DNA of 64,000 bases. Origin: Nocardia speluncae NBRC 108251. Lineage in GTDB: Bacteria; Actinomycetota; Actinomycetes; Mycobacteriales; Mycobacteriaceae. Of the stretch, positions 43,983 through 52,804 are shown in pieces. Every line of letters starts with the position of its first letter. Within the stretch, counting starts at the first letter, position 1. The notes beneath the pieces were generated by a model. It had not been told where the DNA came from. It was given only the letters and a program-made list of their open reading frames with translations, and searched no databases. Both the position numbers and the translations under genes were made by a program. The stretch lies in assembly GCF_001613245.1 (NCBI RefSeq), contig NZ_BDBZ01000004.1, positions 62,001 through 126,000 on the forward strand, written 5' to 3'.

Positions 43983-44735
43983 ATGATGGTCGGCGTGAAC
44001 AAGGACCGGACGCGTGAGCAGGACGACCCCGACCGCCCGAGTGGGGACGAACAACAGCCCCGCCAGCGGCTGGCGCTCCTGCTGACGATCGCGGTGTCCT
44101 TGTTCACGCTGGATCTCATCACGAAGGTTGTGGTCGTCCAGCAGATCCAGCCCGGTGAACGGATCTCGCTGATCGGGGATTTCGTCCAGCTCGTCCTGGT
44201 GCGTAATCCGGGCGCCGCGTTCTCGATGGCTACGGGAATGACCTGGCTGCTCACGCTCATCGCGGCCGCAGTCGTGATCGGTGTCCTGCGGATCGGCCGT
44301 ACCCTGCGTTCGCCGCTGTGGGCGATCGGCCTCGGCGGGGTACTGGGCGGCGCGTTCGGCAACCTGATGGACCGGTTGTTCCGGGCGCCGGGCCCGATGC
44401 AGGGGCATGTGGTCGACTTCTTCTCGGTCGGCTCCTTCCCGGTGTTCAATGTGGCCGATTCCTCGATCGTCTGCGGCGCCATCCTGCTGGTGGTGCTGAC
44501 GGTGTTCGGCTTCGAACCCGACGGCACCCGCTACAACCGCAACGACCCCGCCGAGGACACCACTGCCTCCGCTACGCCGCCGCCCGCCACCACCCGGCCC
44601 GGCCCGGCCGATGACCCCGGCAGCGAAACCGGCGAATCCCCCGCACCCGATCCTGGCGAGCCCCGCCGCGACCCGGAACCCGAGGCCGCCGCCGGCACCC
44701 CGGCCACCCGCACCGGCAAGGACACCGCCGCATGA
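43983..44735 (+). CDS. lspA: Lipoprotein signal peptidase LspA
   Basis: This aspartic membrane protease cleaves prolipoproteins after lipid attachment. It has four helices (about 30-50, 86-104, 112-128, 160-178) and conserved boxes [25 protein letters not shown] (catalytic Asp130) and [12 protein letters not shown] (catalytic Asp159). The C-terminal about 65 residues are a Pro/Glu/Thr-rich extension not needed for catalysis. ATG 43983 is used; GTG 43995 (VNKDRTREQ) is an alternative. It overlaps the pseudouridine synthase by ATGA, as in M. tuberculosis. Confidence 0.95.
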   Translation: MMVGVNKDRTREQDDPDRPSGDEQQPRQRLALLLTIAVSLFTLDLITKVVVVQQIQPGERISLIGDFVQLVLVRNPGAAFSMATGMTWLLTLIAAAVVIGVLRIGRTLRSPLWAIGLGGVLGGAFGNLMDRLFRAPGPMQGHVVDFFSVGSFPVFNVADSSIVCGAILLVVLTVFGFEPDGTRYNRNDPAEDTTASATPPPATTRPGPADDPGSETGESPAPDPGEPRRDPEPEAAAGTPATRTGKDTAA

Positions 44736-45658
44736 GGGAGACCAGAACCATGCCCGTACCCGACGGGCTCGACGGCATGCGGGTGGATGCCGGACTCGCA
44801 CGGTTGCTCGGCCTGTCCCGGACGGCAGTGGCCGCCCTCGCCGAGGAAGGGTCGGTACAGCTCGACGGCGCGGCCGCCGGAAAATCCGATCGGCTCATCG
44901 CGGGCGCGTGGCTGGAAGTGGTGTTCCCCGAACCCCGCCGCGCGCTGACCATCGAGGCCGCGCCGGTGGAGGGGATGAGGATCCTCTACGCCGACGACGA
45001 TATCGTCGCCGTCGACAAACCGGTCGGTGTGGCCGCACACGCCGGCGTCGGCTGGAGCGGGCCCACCGTGGTGGGCGGTCTCGCGGCAGCCGGGTACCGG
45101 ATCTCCACCTCCGGCGCCCACGAACGGCAGGGCATCGTGCACCGGCTCGATGTCGGCACCTCGGGGGTCATGGTGGTCGCGCAGTCCGAGCACGCCTACA
45201 CCGTGCTCAAGCGTGCCTTCAAGCAGCGCACCGTGGACAAGCGCTATCACGCGCTGGTGCAGGGCCATCCCGATCCCAGCAGCGGCACCATCGACGCCCC
45301 CATCGGCCGGGCTCGCGGCGGCGAGTGGAAATTCGCGGTGACCTCCGACGGCCGGCCCAGCGTCACCCACTACGACACGGTGGAGGCGTTCCAGGCCGCC
45401 AGCCTGCTCGATATCCATCTGGAAACGGGCCGGACCCACCAGATCAGGGTGCATTTCTCGGCCATTCGGCATCCCTGCTGCGGAGACCTCACCTATGGCG
45501 CGGACCCGCGGCTGGCCGAGCGGCTCGGGCTGCAACGCCAATGGCTGCACGCCCGCTCACTGGGCTTCCAGCATCCGGCCGACGGCCGCTACCTGGAGAT
45601 CACCAGCGACTACCCCGACGACCTCGCCGTGGCATTGCGGACCTTGCGCGAGGCCTGA
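44732..45658 (+). CDS. RluA/RluD-family pseudouridine synthase
   Basis: The enzyme isomerises uridines in rRNA. The 308-residue protein has an N-terminal S4 domain (about 12-72, [19 protein letters not shown]). The catalytic domain follows with [14 protein letters not shown] (Asp140), [11 protein letters not shown] and [14 protein letters not shown]. It begins almost as M. tuberculosis Rv1540 does (short tail, MPVPDGL). The ATG overlaps the lspA stop, so it is translated with lspA; ATG 44750 is a possible alternative start. RluD-like specificity (large-subunit helix 69) is an inference from the family. Confidence 0.93.
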   Translation: MRETRTMPVPDGLDGMRVDAGLARLLGLSRTAVAALAEEGSVQLDGAAAGKSDRLIAGAWLEVVFPEPRRALTIEAAPVEGMRILYADDDIVAVDKPVGVAAHAGVGWSGPTVVGGLAAAGYRISTSGAHERQGIVHRLDVGTSGVMVVAQSEHAYTVLKRAFKQRTVDKRYHALVQGHPDPSSGTIDAPIGRARGGEWKFAVTSDGRPSVTHYDTVEAFQAASLLDIHLETGRTHQIRVHFSAIRHPCCGDLTYGADPRLAERLGLQRQWLHARSLGFQHPADGRYLEITSDYPDDLAVALRTLREA

Positions 45659-45664
45659 CCCGCC

Positions 45665-46375
45665 GTGCCCGTAGACCAGGATCCCCCGGCATCACAGTCT
45701 GTACGCGACCGTGGCCGGTTGCGGGCCCTGGGGTTCGGTGCCGCGGCCGCGGTATGCGCGGCGGTCGTCGTGGCGCTCGGTATCGCGACCCCGCCCGCCC
45801 CGGACGGGGTCTCCACCGACCGGCTCGGCCCCGAAACCGGGGAAACGATCGCGGAATACCTCGACCGGGCACGTGATTCGCTGTCCGGCTCCGACGACGG
45901 CGACCGCTGGGCGCTCGTGTCGTTCACCGACTACGGTCCCGCCGCCGCTCTCCCCGGCCTGTCGGGTGGTCTGCGGGTGAGCCGGGCGCTGTATCGAGTA
46001 CCGATCCCCCGGGTGGCGACCCCGTTGGTGGCGGTCCAGGTTCCCGAGAACGCAACAGCGCTGACCCGGTCCGGTACGGACGCGGCCTGGCAGTTGGCCG
46101 ACCGCCGCCGTTACACCGCCGACGGCACCCGCGGCGCCCAGGTTCTGGATGTGTCCATCGTCCGGCTGCGGACCGGCTGCGCCTGCTCACCCGGGCTGGT
46201 CATCCGGGCGCCGCTGTCCCGGCTACGCGAACTGGCGGGCCGGCCCGGGATCCGCACCGTCCAGGCTCTCCCGGCGGATGCCGTCGCCGAACGTTTCGCG
46301 GTGGCGCCTCTGCTACCGGATAGCGCGGACCCGGTCGCCCCGCGGCCCGACGACGGCGCCGTCCCGGCGGGCTGA
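45665..46375 (+). CDS. Single-pass membrane protein of unknown function
   Basis: The 236-residue protein has a short cytoplasmic N-terminus, one membrane helix (about 20-42, LGFGAAAAVCAAVVVALGIA) and an outer domain of about 190 residues. That domain includes RWALVSFTDYGPAAALPGL and a CAC motif (TGCACSPGLVI), and ends in a Pro/Asp-rich tail. I recognise no family. It follows the pseudouridine synthase after 6 nt on the same strand, so it is likely part of that operon. Start is GTG 45665. Confidence 0.72.
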   Translation: MPVDQDPPASQSVRDRGRLRALGFGAAAAVCAAVVVALGIATPPAPDGVSTDRLGPETGETIAEYLDRARDSLSGSDDGDRWALVSFTDYGPAAALPGLSGGLRVSRALYRVPIPRVATPLVAVQVPENATALTRSGTDAAWQLADRRRYTADGTRGAQVLDVSIVRLRTGCACSPGLVIRAPLSRLRELAGRPGIRTVQALPADAVAERFAVAPLLPDSADPVAPRPDDGAVPAG

Positions 46376-46376
46376 T

Positions 46377-47195
46377 TCAGAAATCCAGACTCACCACACC
46401 GTCGAGATACCGGCGGCACCGGCCGCTCAGCAGTACTCGTTCACCGGCCAGTTCGACCCCCAGCGTGCCGCCGCGCCGGGACAGCTGCCGGGCGACCATT
46501 CGGTGCCGCCCGAGTTCGGTGCTCCACAACGGCGCGAGTTGCGCATGCGCCGAACCGGTCACCGGATCTTCCGGTACGCCGGCGCCGGGGGCGAAGAACC
46601 GCGATACGAAGTCCACCTCGTCACCGGGCGCCGTCACGATCACACCGCGGGCCAGCGGCGGGAACGCGCTCAGCGCCGGCGCCAGGTCCCGGACCTGCTG
46701 CTCGGACTCCATCACGAGCACCACATCGGTTCCGGTGAACGCCCGCACCGGTTCCACGCCGAGCGCGGCCACCAGCGCCGGATCGGAATCGCCCGGCACG
46801 GACGCGACGGCCGGCAGGTCCAGAACGTAGACGTCGTCGTCCGTGCGGTCTACCGGTAGCCAGCCACTGCGGGTGAAGAAATTGACCCGGTCCTCCCCCG
46901 GCGCGGTATCGGTGAGGATCTGCGCGGCACTCGCCAGGGTCGCATGCCCGCACATCGCCACTTCCACTGCCGGGGTGAACCAGCGCAGGTGGTAGGCGGG
47001 CCCGTCGCCGGGCGGCGGTCCGGCCTCCGGAGGCAAGCGCGAGGTGTAGAACGCGGTCTCGGCCAGGTTGTTCTCCTCGGCCAGCTGTTGCAGCACGCTG
47101 TCGGGTAACCAATCCGGTAACGGCATGACCGCGGCCGGGTTCCCGGAGAACGGTGCGTCGGCGAACGCGTCGATCTGGTGCAGCAGAACCTCCAT
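46377..47195 (-). CDS. PhzF-family isomerase-like protein
   Basis: The 272-residue protein has PhzF hallmarks: Asp9-Ala-Phe, FSGNPAAVM (16-24), catalytic Glu46 (EENNLAETAFY), the MCGHATLASA motif, and a second-domain repeat RFFAPGAGVPEDPVTGSAHAQLAPLW. PhzF enzymes catalyse isomerisation or epimerisation in phenazine and other pathways; most paralogues have unknown substrates. No phenazine genes are near. ATG 47195 has TACCTT (47207-47202) 6 nt upstream on the minus strand, so a leaderless start is likely. It converges with the membrane-protein gene. Confidence 0.88.
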   Translation of the reverse strand: MEVLLHQIDAFADAPFSGNPAAVMPLPDWLPDSVLQQLAEENNLAETAFYTSRLPPEAGPPPGDGPAYHLRWFTPAVEVAMCGHATLASAAQILTDTAPGEDRVNFFTRSGWLPVDRTDDDVYVLDLPAVASVPGDSDPALVAALGVEPVRAFTGTDVVLVMESEQQVRDLAPALSAFPPLARGVIVTAPGDEVDFVSRFFAPGAGVPEDPVTGSAHAQLAPLWSTELGRHRMVARQLSRRGGTLGVELAGERVLLSGRCRRYLDGVVSLDF

Positions 47196-47279
47196 GCCAT
47201 GAAGGTACTCCAGCCGCGAATAGACGCCCTGCACAAGCCATCTGAGCCTCTATGGAGCACGTGCCGCAAATCTCCCCGG

Positions 47280-47512
47280 TCAGGCACCGGCAGTGCGCAG
47301 GAACCTCCGTATCGGTGGTGCGAGGGAATCGGCGAGTTCGGCGGCGGAGGCCATACCACCCGCGAACGCCGGCGCCAGGTATCCACGCGGCATGCGGCGG
47401 ACCAGTTCCTCGGCCAGAGCCGCCGGATGCCGCGAGTCGACGCCGGGGGACACCAGCACGGGCGCAGTGAGTGCCGCGAACTCGGCGGTGCTGCGATCCA
47501 GCCGCTGCGGGG
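47280..47512 (-). pseudogene. C-terminal remnant of an alpha/beta hydrolase
   Basis: The frame directly downstream of the MFS stop reads LDRSTAEFAALTAPVLVSPG, RHPAALAEELVRRMPRGYL and ASAAELADSLAPPIRRFL. This is the C-terminal third of an alpha/beta hydrolase, including the strand and loop before the final helix. The nucleophile-elbow half is absent, and no start codon or ribosome binding site precedes it. The frame overlaps the MFS tail in a different phase. I read it as a leftover of a deletion or rearrangement. Confidence 0.65.
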
Positions 47513-47589
47513 TCAAGCAAGGCCGGCTCGAGGCCGGGGCAGCAGGAGGGCGAGCGCGAGCGCGGCGAGCGGCAGCCAGCACACCGCGC

Positions 47590-48690
47590 TCAGGACGGCC
47601 TGGGGCCGTGGCGGTCGGCGAGGGCGCCGAGAACGGGAACGAACATGCCACCGGCGCTCACCGCTAGTCCGAGGGTCACGCCCGCCGCTGTGCCCGGCCG
47701 GGCGGGCAGATAGTCCTGCCCGAGCTTCACGAAGACCGCGAAGGGCAGATTCACGGCGACCCCGGCGAGTATCGCGGCCGCGAGCGCCGGTCCGGCATCC
47801 GATATCAGGCGTAACGCGACCAGTGCGGGAACGGCGGCGGCACAGCCGATCCGGATGGTTGCCAGCATCCCGATCCGGTCCGCCACCCGGCCCCCGGCCA
47901 GCGTCCCGAGTACACCGCCGACCAGGAAAGCGGTCAGCGCGACACCACCCAGGAACCGGCCGGCACCGAGGTAGACGATGAAATACAGCGCGAGGAAGGT
48001 GTTGATCCCGGTGAACACCACCGAGCGGACCACTTCCACGGCGGTCAGCAGGAAGAACGGCAGCCAGCGGTCCCGGCCGGTCACGGCGGGAACAAACGAT
48101 TTCCGGGCGCTGCAACGCTGCTGATGCCGCCACAGAACGAAGGCCATCAGCACGGCGGGCGGCACGAAAAGCGCCGTACCGGCCACCCCCAGCGAAACCA
48201 GGGCGGGTGTGACGAGTGCAGGAGCGAGGAAGAAGCCGATACTTCCCCCGGCGGCGAACAGGCTCATGGCGGTGGTGCTCTCGCCGGCCGCGCGCCGCGC
48301 GTCCCGGCCGGCCGCCGGATGGAATGCGGCGACGCCCAGTCCCGAGACCAGCAGCAGCGACCAGACCAGCCAATATGTCGGTGCAAGGCCGGCGAGTCCC
48401 GCACCTACCCCGGCGACCACGAGACCCGCCGGTGCCAGCCACAGCAGTTTCCAGCGGTCGACCAGGATCCCCAGCAGGGGTTGCGGCAGCGCACTGCCCA
48501 GGGTCGCAGCCAGCGCGAGGCCGGCCGCGGCGACATAGCTGTAGCCACGTTCGAGTACGAAGAACGGGACGGCAGCCGGTACCAGCCCCTGGTAGAAGTC
48601 GTCGACGATATGCGCGAACACCCAGTACCGCATACGTTTCCACACGGTTTCCCGGTGTTCCGCCGCTCCGGCGTCGACCGTATCCCACAC
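47590..48690 (-). CDS. MFS transporter (fosmidomycin-resistance-like), frameshifted at C-terminus
   Basis: The 366-residue open frame has about 11 hydrophobic helices. FHPAAGRDARRAAGESTTAM and SLFAAGGSIGFFLAPAL resemble the Fsr (fosmidomycin resistance) branch of MFS. The frame stops at 47590 after LADRHGPRPS. The -1-shifted frame continues naturally as PQAVLSAVCWLPLAALALAL down to a stop at 47513, so a last helix has been cut off. Adding one C to the C run (about 47602-47605, + strand GGGG) would restore it. It may be a sequencing error or a real truncation. GTG 48690 has GGGAAGGG upstream. It is divergent from an AraC gene that may control it. Confidence 0.82.
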   Translation of the reverse strand: MWDTVDAGAAEHRETVWKRMRYWVFAHIVDDFYQGLVPAAVPFFVLERGYSYVAAAGLALAATLGSALPQPLLGILVDRWKLLWLAPAGLVVAGVGAGLAGLAPTYWLVWSLLLVSGLGVAAFHPAAGRDARRAAGESTTAMSLFAAGGSIGFFLAPALVTPALVSLGVAGTALFVPPAVLMAFVLWRHQQRCSARKSFVPAVTGRDRWLPFFLLTAVEVVRSVVFTGINTFLALYFIVYLGAGRFLGGVALTAFLVGGVLGTLAGGRVADRIGMLATIRIGCAAAVPALVALRLISDAGPALAAAILAGVAVNLPFAVFVKLGQDYLPARPGTAAGVTLGLAVSAGGMFVPVLGALADRHGPRPS

Positions 48691-48756
48691 TCTCGGTACC
48701 CTTCCCGCGATTCCTCCACATTCACGGTAGGAATCCGGACGGTTACGGACTTCCGA

Positions 48757-48762
48757 TAAAAT
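48757..48762 (+). promoter_or_regulatory. -10 box of the AraC gene (leaderless)
   Basis: TAAAAT, 8 nt before the ATG at 48771. No Shine-Dalgarno. Confidence 0.55.
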
Positions 48763-48770
48763 GACAAGTT

Positions 48771-49538
48771 ATGCCGGAAACCCGCCAAACCTACCCTGCG
48801 CCCACCTCGGTACAGGATCTGTCCGGTGGTGCACAGATCAGCCGGCACCGGCACAGCGAACATCAGCTCGTCTACGCCAGTTCCGGCGCGGCCGAAGTAC
48901 GCACCGATACCGGTTGCTGGATCGCCCCGGCCGATCGGGCGATCTGGATCCCGGCCGGGCACTGGCACGAACACCACTTCTACGGTCCCACCCGTTTCCA
49001 CTGCGTGGCTTTCCCGCCCGGCCGCTCCCCCGGCTGGACCACCCCCACGGTGGTCGGCACCCCAGCGCTGGTCCGCGAACTCGTGATCACCTGTTCGTCA
49101 CCGGCCGGTCTGCCCGGCGCCGAGCTGGATCGGTTACAACAGGTGCTGCTCGATCAGCTACGCCGCAGCCCGCCACAGCAGCTGGGGCTCCCCGCCGCAC
49201 GCGACGAACGACTCCGGCGAGCCTGTGCGCTGGTCGAACAGGATCCGACAGCCGGGTGGACACTCTCCGCCCTGGGCCGGCGAATCGGCGCGAGCGAACG
49301 CACGCTCACCCGCCTGTTCCGCACCGAACTGGCCATGACCTACCCGCAGTGGCGGACCCAGCTGCGCCTGCACCGGGCCGTCCGGCTACTGGCCGAGGGG
49401 CTGCCCGTCACCACGGTGGCCGGTCGCTGCGGCTGGGCCTCCGCGAGTGCCTTCATCGACGTCTATCGCACCGTGCTCGGCCGTACCCCCGGCCGCGCAC
49501 GATACGCCGGAAAACCAGAACCGGCTCCCACCCGCTGA
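48771..49538 (+). CDS. AraC-family regulator with cupin-type sensor
   Basis: The 255-residue protein has an N-terminal cupin-like AraC ligand domain (about 10-95: SRHRHSEHQLVYASSG, IWIPAGHWHEHHFYG). A C-terminal double helix-turn-helix follows at about 145-245 (WTLSALGRRIGASERTLTRL, then TTVAGRCGWASASAFIDVYR). It is divergent from the MFS gene across 80 bp and probably regulates it; the inducer is unknown. Confidence 0.87.
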   Translation: MPETRQTYPAPTSVQDLSGGAQISRHRHSEHQLVYASSGAAEVRTDTGCWIAPADRAIWIPAGHWHEHHFYGPTRFHCVAFPPGRSPGWTTPTVVGTPALVRELVITCSSPAGLPGAELDRLQQVLLDQLRRSPPQQLGLPAARDERLRRACALVEQDPTAGWTLSALGRRIGASERTLTRLFRTELAMTYPQWRTQLRLHRAVRLLAEGLPVTTVAGRCGWASASAFIDVYRTVLGRTPGRARYAGKPEPAPTR

Positions 49539-49545
49539 AGCGACT

Positions 49546-50166
49546 TCAGGCTCCGGTTCGGGGCGTGCGCCACATCGGCCACAGATCGGGCCCGTCCGGG
49601 ACGGTGATCGTCCCGGTCACCTCGAATCCGAACCGTTCGTAGTAGCCGAGGTTCGCCTGTTTACTCGATTCCAGGTAGGCCGGTATTCCCTCGCGGTCGC
49701 AGACCGCGAGGCGCTCGTTCAGCAGCGCCCGCCCGTATCCGCCACCGCGCTGCCGCGGATCGGTGCCGATCGTGGCGAGATACCAGTGCGGTTCCTCCGG
49801 ATGGGCGGCGGTCATGAGCTCGACCAGCTGCTTCCCGGCCCGCATCCGGCTGCCGAACACCCGCACCATCTGTGGCAGCATCCGCAACTCGGTCAGTGAC
49901 GAGGTTTTCCACCGGCCGGGTGGATCCCACAGCGCGGCGCCCGCGATCGTCCCCGCCGAATCCACGGCGATATCCACACCGCCGGAGGCGAAATGCTGAT
50001 ACCGGGTCTGGGCGGCGAACAGTCGCGCCAAGCCCTTCGCACGGCGCCGTGAGTCCGGCAGCATCCACTCCATCACCGGGTCGTCCTGGAAGGCATCGGC
50101 CAGCGTGCGCGCCAACGCCGCGATCTCATCGCGACGTGCGGGACGTACGTCGAGCTCGGTCGGCAT
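49546..50166 (-). CDS. GNAT family N-acetyltransferase
   Basis: The 206-residue protein has LDVRPARRDEIAALARTLADA, WYLATIGTDPRQRGGGYGRA (acetyl-CoA loop near 132-147) and YLESSKQANLGYYERFGFEV, the GNAT pattern. Its substrate is unknown. The start ATG has GAGAGG upstream. It converges with the AraC gene. Confidence 0.87.
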   Translation of the reverse strand: MPTELDVRPARRDEIAALARTLADAFQDDPVMEWMLPDSRRRAKGLARLFAAQTRYQHFASGGVDIAVDSAGTIAGAALWDPPGRWKTSSLTELRMLPQMVRVFGSRMRAGKQLVELMTAAHPEEPHWYLATIGTDPRQRGGGYGRALLNERLAVCDREGIPAYLESSKQANLGYYERFGFEVTGTITVPDGPDLWPMWRTPRTGA

Positions 50167-50343
50167 TGTGGTGTCTACCTCTCGTCGAAGAGCTTTCTGC
50201 CCCGCGCCGACCGGACTCGCCTGGGCCCGGCCCCGGGGGACGCCGGCCGGCCCGCGGAGATTCCGTGACAGTAACGCGGCACGGTGACAAGTGCCGGGCC
50301 GCGGCGTACGACGCGAGCGGTGCGGTACTCACAAGACATCGAT

Positions 50344-52770
50344 TCAGGATTCACCCGGGGCCGCAGGGAGCAACTTGTGCGATTCGCCGCGTAGCGTCGC
50401 ACTCACCCACCAGGCAACCTCCACCAGTACGATGCCGACGGCGCCGCAGAGCAAGGCAGCGGTGGTGAGGGCGATGTTCGACGGGTCGAGTGCGAAGAAC
50501 TCACGGGTGAACGGCACCGTGAACAGCACCAGGTACGCGACCACCGAGACGACCAGCAGCACGATCTTCCACCAGTTGTACGGCCGGGCAACGATCGCCA
50601 GTACCCAGACCGCGATCATGATCAGCGTGATGAGGGCGGTAGTACCCGCCTGCACCTTCTGTTCGTCGCTGGCTTCGGGTCCGGCGTAGGCGATGAGGTA
50701 GGCGATGAAGGTCGCCGTGCCGATCACCACACCCGACGGGATCGCCAATCGCATCACCCGGCCGACGAAACCGGACCGGGCGCGTTCGTTGTTCGGGGCC
50801 AGCGACAGGATGAAGGCGGGGATACCGATGGTGAACCAGGCCGCGATCGTCACGTGCCGGGGCAGGAACGGGTAGCCGATCGGGTCGTAGCCGAAGATCT
50901 GCGAGCCCACTCCCGCCGCGCCTACCAGGAAGGCGAGCAGGACCGAGTACACGGTTTTGGTGAGGAACAGATTCGAGACCCGTTCGATATTGCCGATCAC
51001 TCGCCGGCCCTCACTCACCACGTACGGGAGGGTCGCGAATTTGTTGTCCAGCAAGACGATCTGCGCGACCGCGCGGGTCGCCGGGCTCCCGGCACCCATC
51101 GCGACACCGATATCGGCGTCCTTCAGCGCCAGCACATCGTTCACCCCGTCCCCGGTCATCGCGACGGTGTGCCCACGCGACTGCAGTGCACCCACCATGG
51201 CGCGTTTCTGGTCGGGCCGCACCCGGCCGAAGGTGGTCTGTTTCTCCAGAACCCCGGCCAGTTCGTCGCTGTCCTCGGGCAGGGTGCGCGCGTCGACGGC
51301 GTGGTCACCACCGGGGAGGTCGAGCGAGGAGGCGACAGCGCCGACCGAGACTGCGTTGTCACCGGAGATGACCTTGATGGAAACGTCCTGGCTCGCGAAA
51401 TAGTCCAAGGTGTCGCGGGCATCGGGCCGGACCCGCTGCTCCAGCACCACCAGCGCGACGGGAGTGATCGTCCCGGGCGCACCGGGGGCGTCCACGACCC
51501 GGTCCCCGCGGGCGAGCAGCAGCACGCGGAGGCCGGTGGCGCCCAGCTCCTCCGCGGCACGGGCATCGACCGACCCCGGGTCCAGCAGCACATCGGGAGC
51601 TCCGAGCATCCAGTCGCCGTGCTCACCGTAGGAGAAACCGCTCCACTTCTTCGCCGACGAGAACGGCGCCACCGCGGTGTATTTCCAGCCGGGAGTATCC
51701 GGCAGCGCTTCCGCGATCGCCTGCACGCTGGCGTTCGGCCGCGGATCGTCGGCCGCCATCGCGGCCAGCGCCTGCCGTGCAGCGTCTTCCGCACCCGCGC
51801 TGTCGTCGAGCATGCGGAGTTCGGCCAGTCGCATCCCGTTCTCGGTCAATGTGCCGGTCTTGTCCGCGCACACCACGTCCACCCGCGCCAGGCCCTCGAT
51901 CGCGGGCAATTCCTGCACCAGGCATTTGCGCTGCCCCAGTCGCACCACCCCGACCGCGAACGCGATCGAGGTCATCAGCACCAGGCCTTCCGGCACCATC
52001 GGCACCAGCGCCGCCACCATTCCGGTGACCGCGGGCCGCCAGGACTCCCCGCTGGACACCAGCTGGTTGTAGATGCTGAGCGCGCCGGCCGGGATGAGCA
52101 GATAGGTGATGACCTTCAGGATCGTGTCGATTCCGTTGCGCAGCTCCGAGTTCACCAGGGTGAACTTGCTGGCCTCGTCGGCAAGTTTCGCCGCGTAGGC
52201 ATCTTTACCGACCTTGGTGGCGCGGTAGGCGCCCGAACCGGACACCACGAAGCTACCCGAGAGCACCTGTGCGCCCCGCTCTTTGGTCACATCGTCGGAT
52301 TCGCCGGTGAGCAGCGATTCGTCGACCTCGAGCAGTTCGGCTTCGGCGATCACACCGTCGACCACGATCTGATCACCGGGACCGAGTTCGATCAGATCGT
52401 CGAGCACCACGTCCTTGGGTGCGATCTGCTCGGCGCGGCCGTCGCGGCGCACGGTGGGCCGGGCCTGGCCCACGATCGCCAGCCGGTCCAGCGTCCGCTT
52501 CGCCCGGACCTCCTGGATGATGCCGATCGCACTGTTGGCCACGATCAGCAGCCCGAACATGCCGTCGATCACTGAACCGGTGGCCATGACCAGGACGAAC
52601 AGCACACCCAGGATGGCGTTGATCCTGGTGAACACATTCGCCCGGACGATATCGCGGACCGAGCGGCCCGCCCGGTCCGGTACATCGTTGGTGAGCCCGT
52701 CCCGGCGCCGCTGGGCCACCTCCGCGGCAGTGAGCCCCGGCGACCCGACAGCCTCCACAGTTGTCGACAT
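50344..52770 (-). CDS. ctpE: P-type cation ATPase, CtpE-like
   Basis: The 808-residue protein has TGES (155-158, actuator), the helix-4 PEGL (260-263), phosphorylation Asp303 ([12 protein letters not shown]), GDGVND hinge and about ten helices. It lacks N-terminal heavy-metal-binding domains. [20 protein letters not shown] and [16 protein letters not shown] match M. tuberculosis CtpE, which has been linked to calcium uptake. Transport of Ca2+ is therefore a family-based inference. The start ATG has a leftward TACGCT (52783-52778) 7 nt upstream. It lies downstream of the emb-like gene on the same strand with a 34-bp gap. Confidence 0.88.
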   Translation of the reverse strand: MSTTVEAVGSPGLTAAEVAQRRRDGLTNDVPDRAGRSVRDIVRANVFTRINAILGVLFVLVMATGSVIDGMFGLLIVANSAIGIIQEVRAKRTLDRLAIVGQARPTVRRDGRAEQIAPKDVVLDDLIELGPGDQIVVDGVIAEAELLEVDESLLTGESDDVTKERGAQVLSGSFVVSGSGAYRATKVGKDAYAAKLADEASKFTLVNSELRNGIDTILKVITYLLIPAGALSIYNQLVSSGESWRPAVTGMVAALVPMVPEGLVLMTSIAFAVGVVRLGQRKCLVQELPAIEGLARVDVVCADKTGTLTENGMRLAELRMLDDSAGAEDAARQALAAMAADDPRPNASVQAIAEALPDTPGWKYTAVAPFSSAKKWSGFSYGEHGDWMLGAPDVLLDPGSVDARAAEELGATGLRVLLLARGDRVVDAPGAPGTITPVALVVLEQRVRPDARDTLDYFASQDVSIKVISGDNAVSVGAVASSLDLPGGDHAVDARTLPEDSDELAGVLEKQTTFGRVRPDQKRAMVGALQSRGHTVAMTGDGVNDVLALKDADIGVAMGAGSPATRAVAQIVLLDNKFATLPYVVSEGRRVIGNIERVSNLFLTKTVYSVLLAFLVGAAGVGSQIFGYDPIGYPFLPRHVTIAAWFTIGIPAFILSLAPNNERARSGFVGRVMRLAIPSGVVIGTATFIAYLIAYAGPEASDEQKVQAGTTALITLIMIAVWVLAIVARPYNWWKIVLLVVSVVAYLVLFTVPFTREFFALDPSNIALTTAALLCGAVGIVLVEVAWWVSATLRGESHKLLPAAPGES

Positions 52771-52804
52771 GACGGTCAGCGTATCCAGCGCGACGGCCTC
52801 GGGT

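Noticed and set aside
46377..47195. PhzF-like gene as evidence of a phenazine cluster
   Set aside because: No other phenazine gene is present; PhzF paralogues are common outside such clusters.
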